From the NCBI RefSeq assembly GCF_000005505.3, contig NC_016131.3:50701355-50765354 (forward strand): a DNA stretch of 64,000 bases, given 5' to 3'. The number at the start of each line of letters is the position of its first letter. Position 1 is the first letter of the stretch. The notes beneath the pieces were generated by a model that saw nothing but the letters and a program-made list of their open reading frames with translations, did no database searches and was not told where the DNA came from. Below are positions 24,440-37,896 of this stretch, in pieces. The translations under genes and the position numbers were made by a program. This stretch comes from Brachypodium distachyon. Lineage: Eukaryota; Streptophyta; Magnoliopsida; Poales; Poaceae.

Positions 24440-27400
24440 CTAGTGCTTCTCCTTCCTTCGGTAAGTCATAACTTGACTCCTCGCAGTAGTGCTTCTGAGG
24501 TAGGGTTTTTGTGGTATTTTCTCGCTCTCGCTCCCATCACTTCTTCTTTTCCCTCTCCTTTTCCTCGTTAATATCGTGCGTTCCGCTTCGTCATCTGTGG
24601 CGGTCCTCGGATCATGGAAACCTTCGTAGTCTTCTTGTGAAGTAACTTCGTCCACTCCAACAATGCTTCTTTTCCCTCTTCTTAATACGACGCGGTCTTT
24701 ATTTGCCGGGTCATCTATGTAGAATACCTGCTTGCATTGCTAGTAAAGACCCACGGTTCCTCTCTTGCCGGGATTTTTCTCACGTCAACTTGCTCACGAG
24801 GGATCTGAGGAGGTAGCACCATCCTCGTGAACATGTGACTTTCTTCTTTGTCACCTTTGGTCCATCTTACACGGAACATTGGGATCTTTGTGATCGTGTA
24901 CTCCAATTCCCAGATCTCCTCAATAACGTTGAAGAACGCTTTGGTTTTGCTGCTGTCGTCGGTCGCGGTCTCAGAACTCATGACTACACCACTATTTTGA
25001 TACGTGCTTTTACGGTCCTGAGACGCAGTGTAGAAGTTATAGCCGTTGATCGCATTTGATTGCCAAGTAGAGACGTGGTAAGCAGATTCTCGTGACAAAC
25101 ATGCAACCGTCTCTTCTGATTCATTGGTCGTCTCCCTGCCGTACCAATAATTCTTCAGCCACGCTGCGAATGTTTTATTGTGCTCCCAGTGGATCCAGAT
25201 TTCTCCTCTTTTAGGGTTTTCATTTCGCAGTTGTTCCATGTGCATTTCCTAATAAGGCCAGCAGCAATCGACAGTTTGCAACACAACCAAATGTGCTCTT
25301 TCAAAGTCAGCTTCACTTCCTCTTCCATAGACATTAAGGAATGTATGTCCAAGGCCACCTTCGCCTTCGAGCTTACCCTTGTGCCGTGATTCGGGAACAC
25401 CTATTGATTTCTGATCGGCCAACCAATCCGTGCAAAACTCGATGCACTCTTCTGCCCTAAAGCCTTCCACGATGCTACCTTCCGGACGCGATCTGTTACG
25501 AACGTAGCGCTTCAAAACCCCGTTGTATCATTCAGGGCCATACATGTTATGCAGGAACGAGTGCCCTAGGGACAAGATCTCATCGCATATGTGGATCATT
25601 AGATGGACCATGATATCAAAGAATGATGGAGGGAAGTGAAGGGGCGCGTAGAGATAAACAAAAACTTTTCCTACGTGAACTCCCAAGATCTAGCCGAGGT
25701 AGAAGGCCACGAGGATTACCACTAGACGCGCAGTTGCGGATTATTGATGCGGCGTCTTGATGCAGTGCAGTCCCTCGATCCGATCCAGCCGATCCAATCC
25801 CGCGATCGTCGAAGTGCTGAACGCACAGCACCTCTGCCGGTATCCACACGTGCGAGGAGGAGCTCCGGCGGCGGACTGCTAGGTCCGGTGCGACGGTTGA
25901 ACTGAATCGGGCTAGGGTTCTCAACGCATGAGAGTGGGAAAACCGTGCCCCTTAGGCATCCCACGCCCCTGCTTATATATCGAGTGGAAGTGGGCTCCAA
26001 GCCTTGTGGCCCATCCACCCTGCGAGTCCAACTCGCATTGTCAGCCCAATTCCAGTTCGGGTCCAACCCGACCAAATACTTGCTCCCGCTCTTAAGTGTG
26101 TGACCCCGCAGGCTCATGGCGACTTGGACACGATTGGAGTCCGACTCACAATCGATCAATCGGTAGCGGCTCCTAGCAGAACGTGCCGACTCCCAAGTAC
26201 CATGAGTCATGACGACGTACCTTTCAATGTGACATACGTCTTAGTCCTTTTTGCCTCACGATATACCTTGTCGAACTATAGGCGATTAAACGTCATCCCT
26301 TTAATAGTTCAACTCTCTTCTCGATCTGTGATATACGATTCACCCGACTAACTCTTAGTCGATCGACCCGGTTAACAGTTAACCAAGTCGCGCATGGCCA
26401 TGCTTCCCGAATCATATCACTCGAGAGGGCCCAGAGAATATCTCTCCAGTCGGAGGGGCAAAATCCCATCTTGGTTATCCACATCACACAGCTTGATTCT
26501 CAGTCAACCCGAACTCTGCCTTTATAACTGCCCTGTTACGGAACAACGTTTGACAGAACCTAAGTTGGTGATCCACAACTCGGATTGTGCGATAACCTCA
26601 GGTCTAAGGATTACATTGATTGAGACATGCAAATGACGACCTACTCGTTGCATCTCAATATGGGTCAGTCCGACTCGCTAAACTCTTTAGCCGAGTCCGT
26701 GTAAGCTGGAATGACATCACCATGCCCATGACAAGTGGAACCGAGTCATCAGCCAACTTTCACATTAGTCTAGGTTATGTGTCCAGCACAACCTCAATGA
26801 CTAAGGACAATTTAGTATGAACAACATGAATACATAGTTCCACAATCAAATCACATATTCAATGATACATATCAGATGTTCAAACAAGGACAACTTAATA
26901 ATATTTATGAATACATTGGGAATTACATCATACATGATTGCCTCTAGGGCATATTCCCAACAGGAAGAACATCTCGAGTTCGCATAGAATCTGTATCATA
27001 CTATCCTGCAGTATCTGGCATCGTCTAACGGTGATTGACTTCTGCGAGATGCTGTCAAAGAAGTCAGAAAGCTTCATGATTGTCTCCCTTACGTGCGGCT
27101 CCATGATACCTCTGATTGCGACTGGAAGTAACTGAGTGAATATGACATGGTTGTCGTGAAACTTCATGCCAGATAGCTTGTGACTCTTCATGTCAACTAG
27201 ATGCTTGATGCTCGACGAGTAGTTCAATGGGATTTTAATGCCCTGCAAGCACTGGCACATCCAATGCAACTCGTCTTTGTACAGGTTGTAACATGCAAGA
27301 TGACACCGCGTGGTCACCGTCACGAAACCATCATTGTCGGCTGCCGACACTTGATCTTTGCCCCACAACTCTTTTCTGATAGACCTGAGTTCCAGGTCCT

Positions 27401-29224
27401 TCCCTGCATTGGGTCCATCTTTCGTCTTCTCTGGAATGTTCATCAACAACCCCAGCACGTTGTCGCATACATTTTTCTCCACGTGCATAACATCTATGCT
27501 GTGACGGCATTCTAAATGTGCCCAGTACTCCAGGTCCCAGAATACGGATCTCCTTTTTCACACGACGCCTTCAGGTTTCTTATATTTCTTCGCAGCAATC
27601 TTTCCAGGGACAACTTAAAGATCGTTCACAATTTCGAGGATTTGCATACCAGACTTCTCCTTCGGCGCTGTCCCGTGCTCCGTCTTCCCATTGAACCTTT
27701 CCTTGTCATCCCTCCAAGGGTCTTTAGCATCCAACCACTTTTGGTGGCCCATGTAAACAATTTTGGATGAAGCGGGCAACTTCTCTGATGTCGTGTTTTC
27801 CCCGCACTTTGTACAGGCCTTGTAGCCATGTGTCACCTGGCATGAAGTATTTCCATTCGCAGGGTAGTCATGCACGCAGGTCAGAAGCACTGCTCTCATC
27901 GTGAAGTACTCCCTCCTGTTTGCGTCCCAAACCACTCTGCCAGGGTTCCAAAGCTGCTTCAGCTCATTCTTCACTAGCTGCAAATACACATTTAGGTCAG
28001 CTCCTGGCTGCTTTGGACCCTGTATGAGCATGCACATGTGGATGTACTTTCTCTTCATGATTAATCATGGAGGAAGGTTGTAGACAAACAAGATCACTGG
28101 CCATGTGCTGTGCTTGTTGTTCATGTTTCCGAAAGGATTAGACCAAGCCTCGGGTTTCTGGGCTCTGCCCCAAAATCTGGAAATGTCGTGTCGAAATTCC
28201 TCCACTGAGTCCCATCGGCAGGGTGTCTTAGGACCCCAGCTTCCTCCACACGGTAGTGCCCGTCAGGATCGAATGTAGCCTACGCCGGATCGTGATAGAC
28301 GAGATACCTCGCGTCCTTAACGTTCTGCATCCAACGCTCAACTCGGCCACCTACCGTAAGATACCAGACAGTCTTTGTCGGCCTGTCCTTCATCACTTCT
28401 TCCCCATCGTCTTCGCCAGCTCTGGCGTTTTTCTTCTTGTATCTCGATGCACCGCATATGTGGCAGCTCTCATGTTTCTCGTACTCTCCAATGTATACCA
28501 TGCAGTCGTTTGGACATGAATGATGTTTCACACAATCTAATCCAAGCGGGCATGTAATCTTCTTCGCCTCGTATGTGCTCTTGGGCAACTTGTTTGGCCG
28601 TGGAAAAACCGAAGCAAGGTAACTCAACAAATTCGTGAAGCCCTTGTCTGACCAACATGATGTTGCCTTCAACCTCAAAAGTTCGAGCGTCACTTCGAGC
28701 ACGTTGTTTTTTTCGCCAGCTCCATCATACAAGGATGTGTTTGCGTCCTCCAACAATTTTTTGAACTAAGCAGACTCTGCCTCATCTTCGGGGTCCTCCA
28801 GCTGGTCCCGTAGGTACGGGTCATCTAGCATTTCAGCAATCCTGCCACGTGGAGCTCTTTCACCTTCCACATTAGCCTCCTCGTCGACCCTTGTTTCTTC
28901 CTCGGAATCATTCGCCAGATCATACCGCAGGACATCATCATCTTTGCTACCGCTACCGACATCAACCGCGTCCTCTCCGAGACAAATCCAGCGAGAATAA
29001 CCTTCCACAAAACCCGATGCCAGCACGTGCATCTGAACATCTTCAGGCTTCATCATGCATGTGCTTCCACATTTGCGACATGGACAACACATCATCACAA
29101 GTCCTTTTCGTTCCATATCACCTTTCGCGACTCCAAAGAAGACCGTCCATTCGGTTATCCATCGAGCATTGATTCTTTCCTTGGCGTACATCCAAGAACG
29201 GACCTTCGATCTACAACACAATAC
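24440..29224 (-). pseudogene. TNP2-type CACTA transposase, broken by stops, frameshifts and a solo LTR
   Basis: Reading the minus strand: a transposase-associated domain (RSWMYAKERINARWI ... CRKCGSTCMM, about 29224-28990); an acidic linker; an in-frame TAG at 28766-28768; a zinc-finger-like CHICGASRYKKK region; a TNP2 core with a frameshift near 28150 and a stop near 28066; ECRHSIDVMHVEKNVCDN (27515-27470); a DUF4218 block (QLLPVAIRGIMEPHVRETI) split at 26962/25637 by solo LTR 2; RYVRNRSRPEGSIVEGF (25510-25450); a DUF4216 block (FFNVIEEIWELEYTI ... FRVRW, about 24950-24860); and a charged C-terminus ending at 24440. This is the usual domain order of plant TNP2 transposases (PF13963, PF02992, PF13960, PF13952). 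It is not intact. Confidence 0.88.
25637..26962 (-). mobile_element. Solo LTR 2, 1326 bp, inserted in the CACTA transposase
   Basis: Read on the minus strand it begins TGTTGGGAATATGCCCTAG and ends with CCCTTCA. The 5-bp duplication GGAAG is perfect (25632-25636 and 26963-26967). It is nearly identical to solo LTR 3 at 52539-53866: I counted about 17-20 differences over 1.3 kb, mostly transitions. It is a diverged relative of solo LTR 1. Confidence 0.93.
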
Positions 29225-29319
29225 ACAAGAAAACACAAAGCAAAATAGTTAGCCCAATCATTGACAAGGGGATTAAGGTGTTAATTAACCGGGGCTAACT
29301 AAAAATTTGAGATTAGAGA

Positions 29320-29700
29320 CATTCGGAGAGAAATTGGAGGCCGTGAGAAAGATCGAGAGGGAGAGAGAGCTCGCAAGGGAGAGGGAAGCTCCGGGCGACG
29401 ACGAGGAGGCCGCATTTTGGCTGGCGGCCGGAGCTCAAAAATTTTGAAATTGGGGAACTTCGGAGAGAAATTGGAGGCTGGCGAGATAGATCGGGAGGGA
29501 GAGAGAGCTCGCAAGGGAGAGGGAAGCTTCGAGCTCGAAGATCGGAGCTCATCGGCCATGGCCGGCCGCCCGCCGGCCATGGGGATGGGGGCCGCCGACA
29601 CGCGCGGGGGGAGAGAGGAGGAAGGGAGAGGGAGGAGGGGTACTTGCGGGGCTCGCCGCCGGCCGAATCGGGCATGGCTTCGCCATCGCCGGGGAAGAAG
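29320..29700. repeat. GC-rich CACTA 5' region with a 135-bp tandem duplication
   Basis: The segment TTCGGAGAGAAATTGGAGGC ... GAGAGAGCTCGCAAGGGAGAGGGAAGCT occurs at about 29329-29392 and again at about 29461-29528, spaced about 135 bp. It lies between the right subterminal cluster and the transposase remnant, where the transposase promoter or 5' UTR should be. Confidence 0.75.
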
Positions 29701-29769
29701 GGCCGCAACTGGTCCGTTATGACACGCAGCGCGACCAACTGCGGCTCTGGTCTGCGTATTTAAACCACG

Positions 29770-30064
29770 ACCCTCATCAGTGCTGGTCAGGACACGGGCG
29801 ACCGTGTCCCTATTATCAGTAACGGTCGCTTTAACACGGCTCGTTACCGATGTATCACACATCAGTAACGGTCGGGCCGAGAGCGACCGTTACTGATATG
29901 TACCACACATCAGCGGCGGTCGCCTCGCACGACCGCCGCTGAGTCTCTCGCGAGGTATGATGGTACATCAGTGGCGGGCGCCTCGCGCGACCGCCACTGA
30001 TGTATGACTGGCGTACCCCGCTCTGTTCATCAGTAACGGTCACGCCGGACCCGTTACTGATGTG
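29770..30064. repeat. Right subterminal repeat cluster of the CACTA element
   Basis: Inverted pairs of CATCAGTAACGGTCG and GACCGTTACTGATG, including GGCGGTCG and GGCGGGCG variants, run up to the right terminus. They have the same motif and arrangement as the left cluster. Confidence 0.9.
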
Positions 30065-30073
30065 CCGTGACAT

Positions 30074-30094
30074 ATAAACCGTTTTGTAGTAGTG
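30074..30094 (-). repeat. CACTA right terminal inverted repeat
   Basis: On the minus strand it reads CACTACTACAAAACGG. The duplicated target CTA follows at 30095-30097. Confidence 0.92.
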
Positions 30095-30097
30095 CTA

Positions 30098-32468
30098 ATT
30101 AATGGGGTTGAACCAATAGTTAATTATGTGTATTTTAGAAGGAAAAAACGCCTTCATCACAAACGGTTTTTTGGCTACCGCGTATGATGAAAGTGCTTTG
30201 GATAGGTGCAAGTATCTATATAGTACCGGTACAAATATATCGAGCTATATATACCGGCAAGTATGAAAAGAATTAGTGGGATTTAGGAATTATACAAAGG
30301 TGTATATATACATGAAAGAGACAATAAATTAAAAGCTAGTCCTAGCAAAGATAATGACATATATACACTCTTATGATGATGACTAGTCAATCGTTCTCAC
30401 GTCTGAACGCCGAAAGAGATGGTTTTACACTTTTACTACGAGAGTTCCCCTTTTTCAGATCTTTTGTTTGAGATCAACGTTTCGATCACAATAGTTAAAT
30501 ATCTCAATTGACTGGACTACTCGAATGTAATTAATGAGCACAAAATGCATCGCCAATTGTCAGTTTCTTGGCTAATTATCAAGAAAAAAAGGATAATATA
30601 ATTAACCTAGCTAGTGTGTGCATGCGCATATACATGATGCAAATTAATCAGATATAGCAATGTCGATCAGTTGTGATAAGTGTTTGTGCCCGGCCATGTC
30701 GTCATTTCATCCTCTGAACTCGTCCCTCTTAATTATATCTAGCTTGATCGTCATCCTACGTAGGGTATATATGCAGTTCATCATGTGTGGGTCAATCGTT
30801 GCTAGCTAGGGATGTAAATAATCATGTACTTGTTCCTGCCTTGTGAGTCGTGGCATGATCATTAACGCTCATGGCATATGATCTATATATCTAGTAAGCA
30901 TCGAGGCCAGATGTTCAACCTCTTTAATAATATCTAGGGGGACGTTGTTGGCTCTTTATCATATATATAAACGCTAAGTTTTACGTTTGCGTTGAAAGTT
31001 CTCAATTTACTACTGACCAATAAACGTTACGTGTAACATATATACGAGTTCACTATACCCACTTCCTTGCCAAAATGTAGAGCATATTCAGACCATCTAA
31101 ATTCATGCTTTTACCTACAATTAATTCCATAACATATGGCCTTGTTATGTTATATAAACTTTGTACTATTGGGTTTGCAGTCAAATTTAATTCTCTAACC
31201 ATTAATAAAGTATTTACCAAAAAGAAACTAGCTATGGACAAAATTCAAATTTGGACAGCTAAATTATGCTCTACATCTAGGGATCAGGTCTTTCTCAAAA
31301 GAGTGGCTTTCCGTGGAAAAGCTAATTTTACAAACTTGTTATGAAATTGTATGGAAAGTGGTAGACAATAAAAATGGCAAGTGGGTCCACTTGAGGGATT
31401 GGCGAAGTGTGTAGGAGAATACATTCTTGGCTTGTGGCAAAAAAAGGTGTCCCATCTGCATTCATTCCCCCCAACACCACCCATGACAGGCGTGACCTTC
31501 ATCAGATGATTAGCCTCACATTGCACCACATTTATTTTATTTATTTCCCTCCTTTGATCTATGCAAGCTCTAGATGTTCTGATTTTCGCTGTTAGACTTC
31601 TGAATCTTAATTCTGTTTTTCGATGCTGGATTTCTGAATCTTAACTTCAGGGCTCCCAACAATTAATTCCAGCTGGTAATTTTATCTCTTTTTCCAATGT
31701 AATGATTTGCGTATCCACAAAAAGAAGATCCGGTAGGCGCTTAATATCATCGTTGAAAACATTTTATTCCTGGTAAACTGGAGGAAAGTTGTTGACAATC
31801 ATCATGAAGAGACAGTCATGATTCAACTGTTGTTGCACTTGTCTTTTGTTGAGTCACAAATTTCAAATCCTAGACTAGGTCTGTTATGTTGTAGTAGTAG
31901 TATCCACCAACCTATGAAACCCAGCTAACTTCTTTCAGATAACCTTTTACACATTCCAGTAAAAAAGATTGCACTTTTTCAAGGAGTTGCTGCATTTTCA
32001 ACTAGCACAGAAAATATATATGTCAAGAATTCAAAGTCATTTCGGTCAACATCACTCTGTCCATGATGTTAGTTGACTTGTTGACGAATTCGCTGTATTC
32101 ATTCAGCTGCAATTTAACCAATAACGATTCAACTTTGCAGGTTGATAATAATTGACATAACACAGAAGTCAAACTACTCTTGCAAATTGCAGTGACCAAT
32201 GTTTCCAAATCTTCACAAGGCTAGCTAACTGAATGCGAGAGAAATCAATCTTAAGGCAGCACGGCACTCCTAATTGTGGGGTGACGGGCAGCACGTACGG
32301 AAACAATGCAATGCAATGGTTGTACACAATTCTGTTAAAAAAAATCAGACAATTCGCCGATGCACAATGGCAGGATTTCCACCAATTGATGGATCCTGAG
32401 AACTTGACCTACAAACTCAATTTCCTAACTTGCAAGCACAGATCTAATAACACGGGCTAAAAACTACT
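30098..32468. other. Intergenic region, no gene seen
   Basis: AT-rich DNA between the CACTA element and the 3' end of the SKU5-similar gene. Short frames only. The last few hundred bases are probably the 3' UTR of the minus-strand gene that ends at 32469. Confidence 0.5.
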
Positions 32469-35400
32469 TCAACGGACGACCGCCAGTGCTACCAATGACA
32501 CCAGAACAGCTAGCAAATAGTCGTTCTGTTTTACTGCAGGGGGTGATGAACTTGTTGATGCATGAGGTTTCTGGGCCCTGCAAAACAATAACAGGCAAAG
32601 CAGTAGTTAGTAATTGCGACTGTATGTAACAAGGATCGATAATCTACAGCACATAAGGAAGTAGCATACTTTTGTTTCTCCTTGAGGAGACCACAGTAGA
32701 GAACGTTATCTGGTTCGACCGACTCAGTAACATTGTAACCTCCTTCTGGATCCAGGACCCTGATGTATGTTTCTTGACCAAGATACCATGTGTCCAAATT
32801 TTCCGCTCGCACATTCCAGAAACCCGGGCTGTCGAGTGACAATAAGACAGCAGTCCATGCTCCAGGAAATACCTGTAGTGTGTGTGTGCAACAGTGTTAG
32901 ATGCAGGCTGCGGCACTAAGGAACGCTCAGTAAATGTTGCGTACATGTCTCTGCATTGAGTACAAGTTGGTGTTTGCGTACATTATCTCATAAATAAATA
33001 AAGGTTACATACTGATATAAGCATCAGCAGAAATGAAACCATCCTGAAACACAATAAAGCTTCATGCACAGATAAATGTTTTGTCAAAATGATACCAAAC
33101 AATAGATACCTGAGTGGTGCAACGGGAAACACCATCCCATTTGTTGTACGTTCCACGGCTATTTTCACTCCACTCACCATAGTCCATTCTGTTGACAGTG
33201 TGCAAATGGTTCAGCATACTGGACTCTAGTTGCTGATTAATGAAGGGGGTAAATACTTGAATGCTGTACTCACCCTGCGACCCAAAATGCATATCCATCA
33301 ATATGGTAGGTCTGAACTTTCGTGTCATTGTTCTGAAACACAATTTCCAGGAAGTTCTTGTATGTGGAATTGATGACAGAAGAACGAATCACCGGCGGTC
33401 CATCAGATGGCATAGTTGGGAAGTCCAGTGTGTAGACACCTTTCTTGTCATAGAGATCTGCCATCCTCAAAGGAGTAGCAGGTGGGGAGTAAGAAATACC
33501 ACTCAGTGTAGTCCGTTTTTTCCCATTGATGGTAACAGGTGGCTCATTCCTCAACTTGTACACTTGGCTCACATTGATTTGCCCATAGTGAAATGAACCT
33601 TGAGGATTCGGACGAGCAGCACCAGTGCTCACATTCATCCTGACAAATAAAAGGTCATTTTGAGGCTAAATTATGCGTTCATAGTACATATATTATCCAA
33701 TACTACAGTTCGCACATGAAAACTAGTAGGTACATTGGACACCAGCAGAAAGAGGGAACTAGTGATTCGAAAGCTTTCTAGAAGTCATTATTGGTACTGA
33801 CAACGGATCATTATACTAGTTTCTTTAAAACAAAAATCATGATGCACAAGGTCTAACATTTCAGTAGAAAAATTCCCAATTGAGTACACAATCGTGATGA
33901 AAGAAAAAAAGGTATGGATTATATAAATTAGAGCTTTTTTCCATTCAGAATTCAGCAAGCCAAAGCATATTTAGTCAACATATCTTGAAGATCAAGATCG
34001 AACCACAGGTGCAAATAATATGTTTCTTTGAAAGTTAAGGAATGAAACAATCAAGCAAAGCTAGATTAGTTATTTCATATAAGAGTGCTGCATAAGTTTG
34101 GTTAGGTATAGCAGAACACTCTTGTTACAAAATAAACTTCACAGCACATGATGGGTCAGCCAGTTCTAAGATTATTGCTTATAAAATAATGACTAGATTT
34201 GCGTGAAGAGAAAATCAAGTCGGTGAGCAAAAGGGGCTATTTTATACAGACCTGATTGACCGTGCCTGGTTCATTGAGAAAGTTTTGTCATACTGATCAT
34301 TCGGTGGATCAGGAAGTGGGCCAGATGCTTTGCCCTTTGAATTTGAGTAGTGCAAAATCGCAACACCAGTAACCCTGGTCCAGATTGACTCGTTCACAAA
34401 CCTGGCGCTGGCCACAATGTAATAATCACTGCTCGCATTCTGATCCATACTGACCAAAAATGAGTAAGACTGCCCCACATGGATGTCGAGGTTCGTGAAA
34501 TTCTGCTTCATTGTGTATGCACCCTCTGTCTCAACAAGGGCCATGTTGTGGCTCTGAATCCTTAAGTTCAAACTCGTAGAGACCCCCACATTGTGGACAC
34601 GGAAACGGTACGTTTTTCCTGTCATGGAGTTGAAGTTGTCAGTTCTCACAATTACAGCGATGTACTAAAAGCAATCATTGTTTAGTGTTCACAGAAAGTT
34701 TTGTTGGCCTTATCATGAAAGTGATGATGAATCATCAACTTCATGCCATCATCATATCATGGAAACACGTTGTACAATTCAACAGTAACATATAAATATT
34801 TGCAGCAACAGTAACGGGAATCATAATTGTTTTGTTACTACTATAACCACAAATCAATACAACATTTGGAGAGACAAGGAATTCAAAAACAACAATGGGT
34901 CTTTTGTGTCAGACACTAAAACCTTGCTTTATCAGTTTCATGGTAATAAAATTGGGGACGAGGAGCCCTTCCGTTCAAAAATGATGAAAGTGAGAGAAGT
35001 AATCACCTGGCTCAACATTGATAGTCTCATACTCGATGCCAGCTGGGACAAGGGAGTCATTATACCTATATGGCCCTTTTCCATTCATCAAAACGCTGTC
35101 AGGCATCCCGAGCTCCTTCCCATCATCGAGCATCTTCCTCAGGTCCTACACAAGATAACCATAATCAACATCCCTGAGTACATGTGCACCTTACAACAAA
35201 ACGCCTGTGATGCATATATTTTTCCCTACCGTGTGGTTCTTCTTGTACCAGTCACCAATGAACAGCCTGATGTCCCCATCCGGCGTGTCAAACGGGACCG
35301 AGATCACCGCCCGGTTATTGACAGTGATGCCCCCAAAACCGCCAGCAGCGCGCTGCAAACTGAGGGGCGGGAAGTAGAAGAAGCTCCCGATCTGATCCTT

Positions 35401-36390
35401 GACCTGGAAATTGTAGGTCCAGTTCCATCCCGGCGGTATGGGGCAGTTTGTGCCGAGAACCCCGTCTTGCCAGCAGTTCTTCCGGTGCTGGATGCCATCC
35501 CTGCAGCCAAGCAAAGACTTCCCTCGTCATTACAGTGAAGACTGAACCCATAACAATAAGGCCATAAAAATAACCGCAAACAAAGCCTGCAAGAGGCCAT
35601 GAAGATTGAATCTGCTGCAAGCTCACCAGGTGATGAGGAGTGGCTCGTCCAGGCTGTTGAGCACGTTGACGACCACGTTGTAGTTGGTGGTGACATTGAC
35701 GATGGGGCCGGGGAACTGCTTGTTAATTGCGATCACCTGAAACGAAACAACAAAAAATGTTCAGGGGATAAGACTGGAATTAGGACCACCCTAACGGTTA
35801 CTTGAGTCGGCACTGCAAGAGACTAGATTGGGAAGAACCGAAGAAGATGGGAACAGTGTGCTGGAGGCAGAGTGAGATCTGAACCGACGGGGAGCGGTTA
35901 AAAATCGGAAATCTTTGTTAGCGCCCTAAGAGGAGAGAAACGAATTCAAAATCTTTGGCCGAGAACCGTGAAATTCCTGGCACCAAAACTACAGCGCGTC
36001 CCCAAATCGAACAATTCCCCGCAGGGAGCGGAAGCGCAGGTACGCGAGAAACGCGTGAAATGTACTGTATTTTTGAATCTTGAACGTTGAGGAACAGCGA
36101 GAGGCCGGCGCGGCTGCTCGTCAAAAATCAAATCTTTCTCCGCGGGGGAGAAGCCTGCAGATTCGTAGCAGTCTAAGCACAAACACGGGGCGGGCGGTTG
36201 GAAATGGCAGCAGGAGGAAGGGGGGGGAGAAAGGGGGGAGCAGGGAGTGAGTCACCTTCTGGGGCACGCCGAGAGGGGAGGCGGTGATGTAGGAGACGTC
36301 CCAGTCGAAGAAGGCGTAGGGGTCGGCCGCCATCGCCGCCCCGGCCAGGAAGGCGACGGCGAGGCAGAGGAGCGCCGCCGGCGACGCCAT
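32469..36390 (-). CDS. SKU5-similar (SKS) multicopper-oxidase-like protein, GPI-anchored, 9 exons, 592 aa
   Basis: Exons are 36390-36256, 35736-35627, 35500-35230, 35145-35007, 34618-34252, 33639-33274, 33188-33110, 32872-32670 and 32577-32469, giving 1779 nt. The N-terminus (MASPAALLCLAVAFLAGAAMA) is a signal peptide. Three cupredoxin domains follow at about residues 25-145, 160-310 and 390-540. Diagnostic SKS sequences are LLITWDGIQHRKNCWQDGV, NCPIPPGWNWTY, YHIDGYAFWVAG, TTQVFPGAWTAVL and NLDTWYLGQETY. Several copper-ligand His of true laccases and ascorbate oxidases are absent, as in SKU5 and pollen NTP303-like proteins, so enzyme activity is doubtful. The C-terminus (NDYLLAVLVSLVALAVVR) fits a GPI-anchor signal. 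Members act at the plasma membrane or wall in directional growth or pollen tubes. All introns are GT-AG. Confidence 0.92.
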
Positions 36391-37896
36391 TGAGCTCCGC
36401 TTTCTCTCTCTGTTTCTGTCGAGCCCAGTCTAGCACTAGCAGTAGCAGTCTTCACTGATTCTTGGGACGGGGATCCCCTTTTCCTCTCTTTTCTCCTCTG
36501 TGTCTATCTTGTCCCTGTTTTCTCTGCCGTGTCGGAGTTTAAAAGAGAGAGAGATGAGCGCAAATCAGGGGGTTTGGGAGGGTTTTGAGGCGAAGCAAAG
36601 CTCACTGAAGATGAAGCCAACAGCTAGCTGTAGCTGAGCTTGACACTGCTGGCTGGACTGGACTCGTGGTCTGGCTGGCAGACGGGCCCCAACGCGTCTT
36701 TTCTTCTTCGTATATGGAGTATTCATTAATTATACGAACAAATTTCTTCGAGGTTTCCTACAGCCAGCTTGCGTGGCATATATATGACCGTTGTAGTATT
36801 TGCATTTTGTCTGACATTTTTGGTTACATGTAAACCAGAGCAGAGCCGAGCAGAGAAGATGACAAGAGAAGAGAGGAGGCCTCTGCTTCATATCACAGTC
36901 TTAATTCATCCAATTGGAGAGATTAGTGATTGATCTTGTGATTAATTCGTGCCGTGTATGTATGTATGTATGGCTCGATATGTACTAGAGCTGTACCCTG
37001 AATGTACATGTAACAACTTTTTTTCTTTTTGTGAGCAGACAGAGCACGTAGAGCAGATGGAGAGTAGCTAAGGATGCACGTGGTAGGATCATGCAAATAT
37101 GGTTATCTATCCAGAATGAGCACCGGCCCGTAAACCATGTGCGTGCTTGACCAATCCATCTGTCTGCCTGCATCTTCTCATGCTGGCCGGTGATTTCATA
37201 TTAAAGTCTTGCCATTTCAACGCAAGCAAGTTATTATGGTAGCAAACAGTGTTGAATTCTTCACTCGTACTGTACTGTAGTACGTAAGTTCGTACAACTG
37301 TTTTAATTCTACTAACTCTTAAAACGGGCGTTTGCGTGCAATTTCCGAACAAATTCATCAAATGCAGTTAAGCCATGCAAGATCCCTGAAGAGACGGCAA
37401 TGCTTGTTCGCCGTCTGAACTTTTGTTGTAACGCAGTGCACTCCTCCTCTGACATGACAGATCGAGCTAGCAATTCAGATATGAAATGTCATCATCATAG
37501 GAACGTGCACACAGTCTGCAGTTTCATGGTAGAACAGTTTTTTGGTGGCATGTGCGCTTCATTTATATACAGTTTGGATGGATATCATTGTCTATCATTA
37601 TCATCATATATAGTCCTGCAGGGATCGATCGATCGATCGATGTGTATGTATGTAGTAATTACACTTGGAATTAAGGCATCTAATTCAGCATCATTTGGAC
37701 GGAGCAAGTTTTATTTGAATTATAAAGGGTATAGATAGATAGGATCGATGGGTGTTGGTTGGACCGGAAACCTGGTCCATGTCCAATACTGTCTGCATGG
37801 CTCCGGCCATGATCCTCAATTGGGTTCCTCACTCATTCTTGTCCCCTCTTTTTTTTAAGAAAAATAAAGTAACATGGACACTTGTTTCGAGATATA

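Larger units (their letters stand above)
17516..30094 (-). mobile_element. CACTA (En/Spm-type) DNA transposon, 12.6 kb, decayed, with two nested solo LTRs
   Basis: The left end begins CACTACTACA and the right end finishes TGTAGTAGTG. Over the first 21 bases the two ends agree at 18 positions. The flanking trinucleotide is CTA on both sides (17513-17515 and 30095-30097), as expected for the 3-bp CACTA target duplication. Inside are subterminal inverted repeats built on ATCAGTAACGGTC, a TNP2-type transposase remnant and a second gene remnant, both read on the minus strand. Two solo LTRs (20926-22280 and 25637-26962) were inserted later; without them and their duplications the element is about 9.9 kb. 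In-frame stops and frameshifts make it non-autonomous now. Confidence 0.95.
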
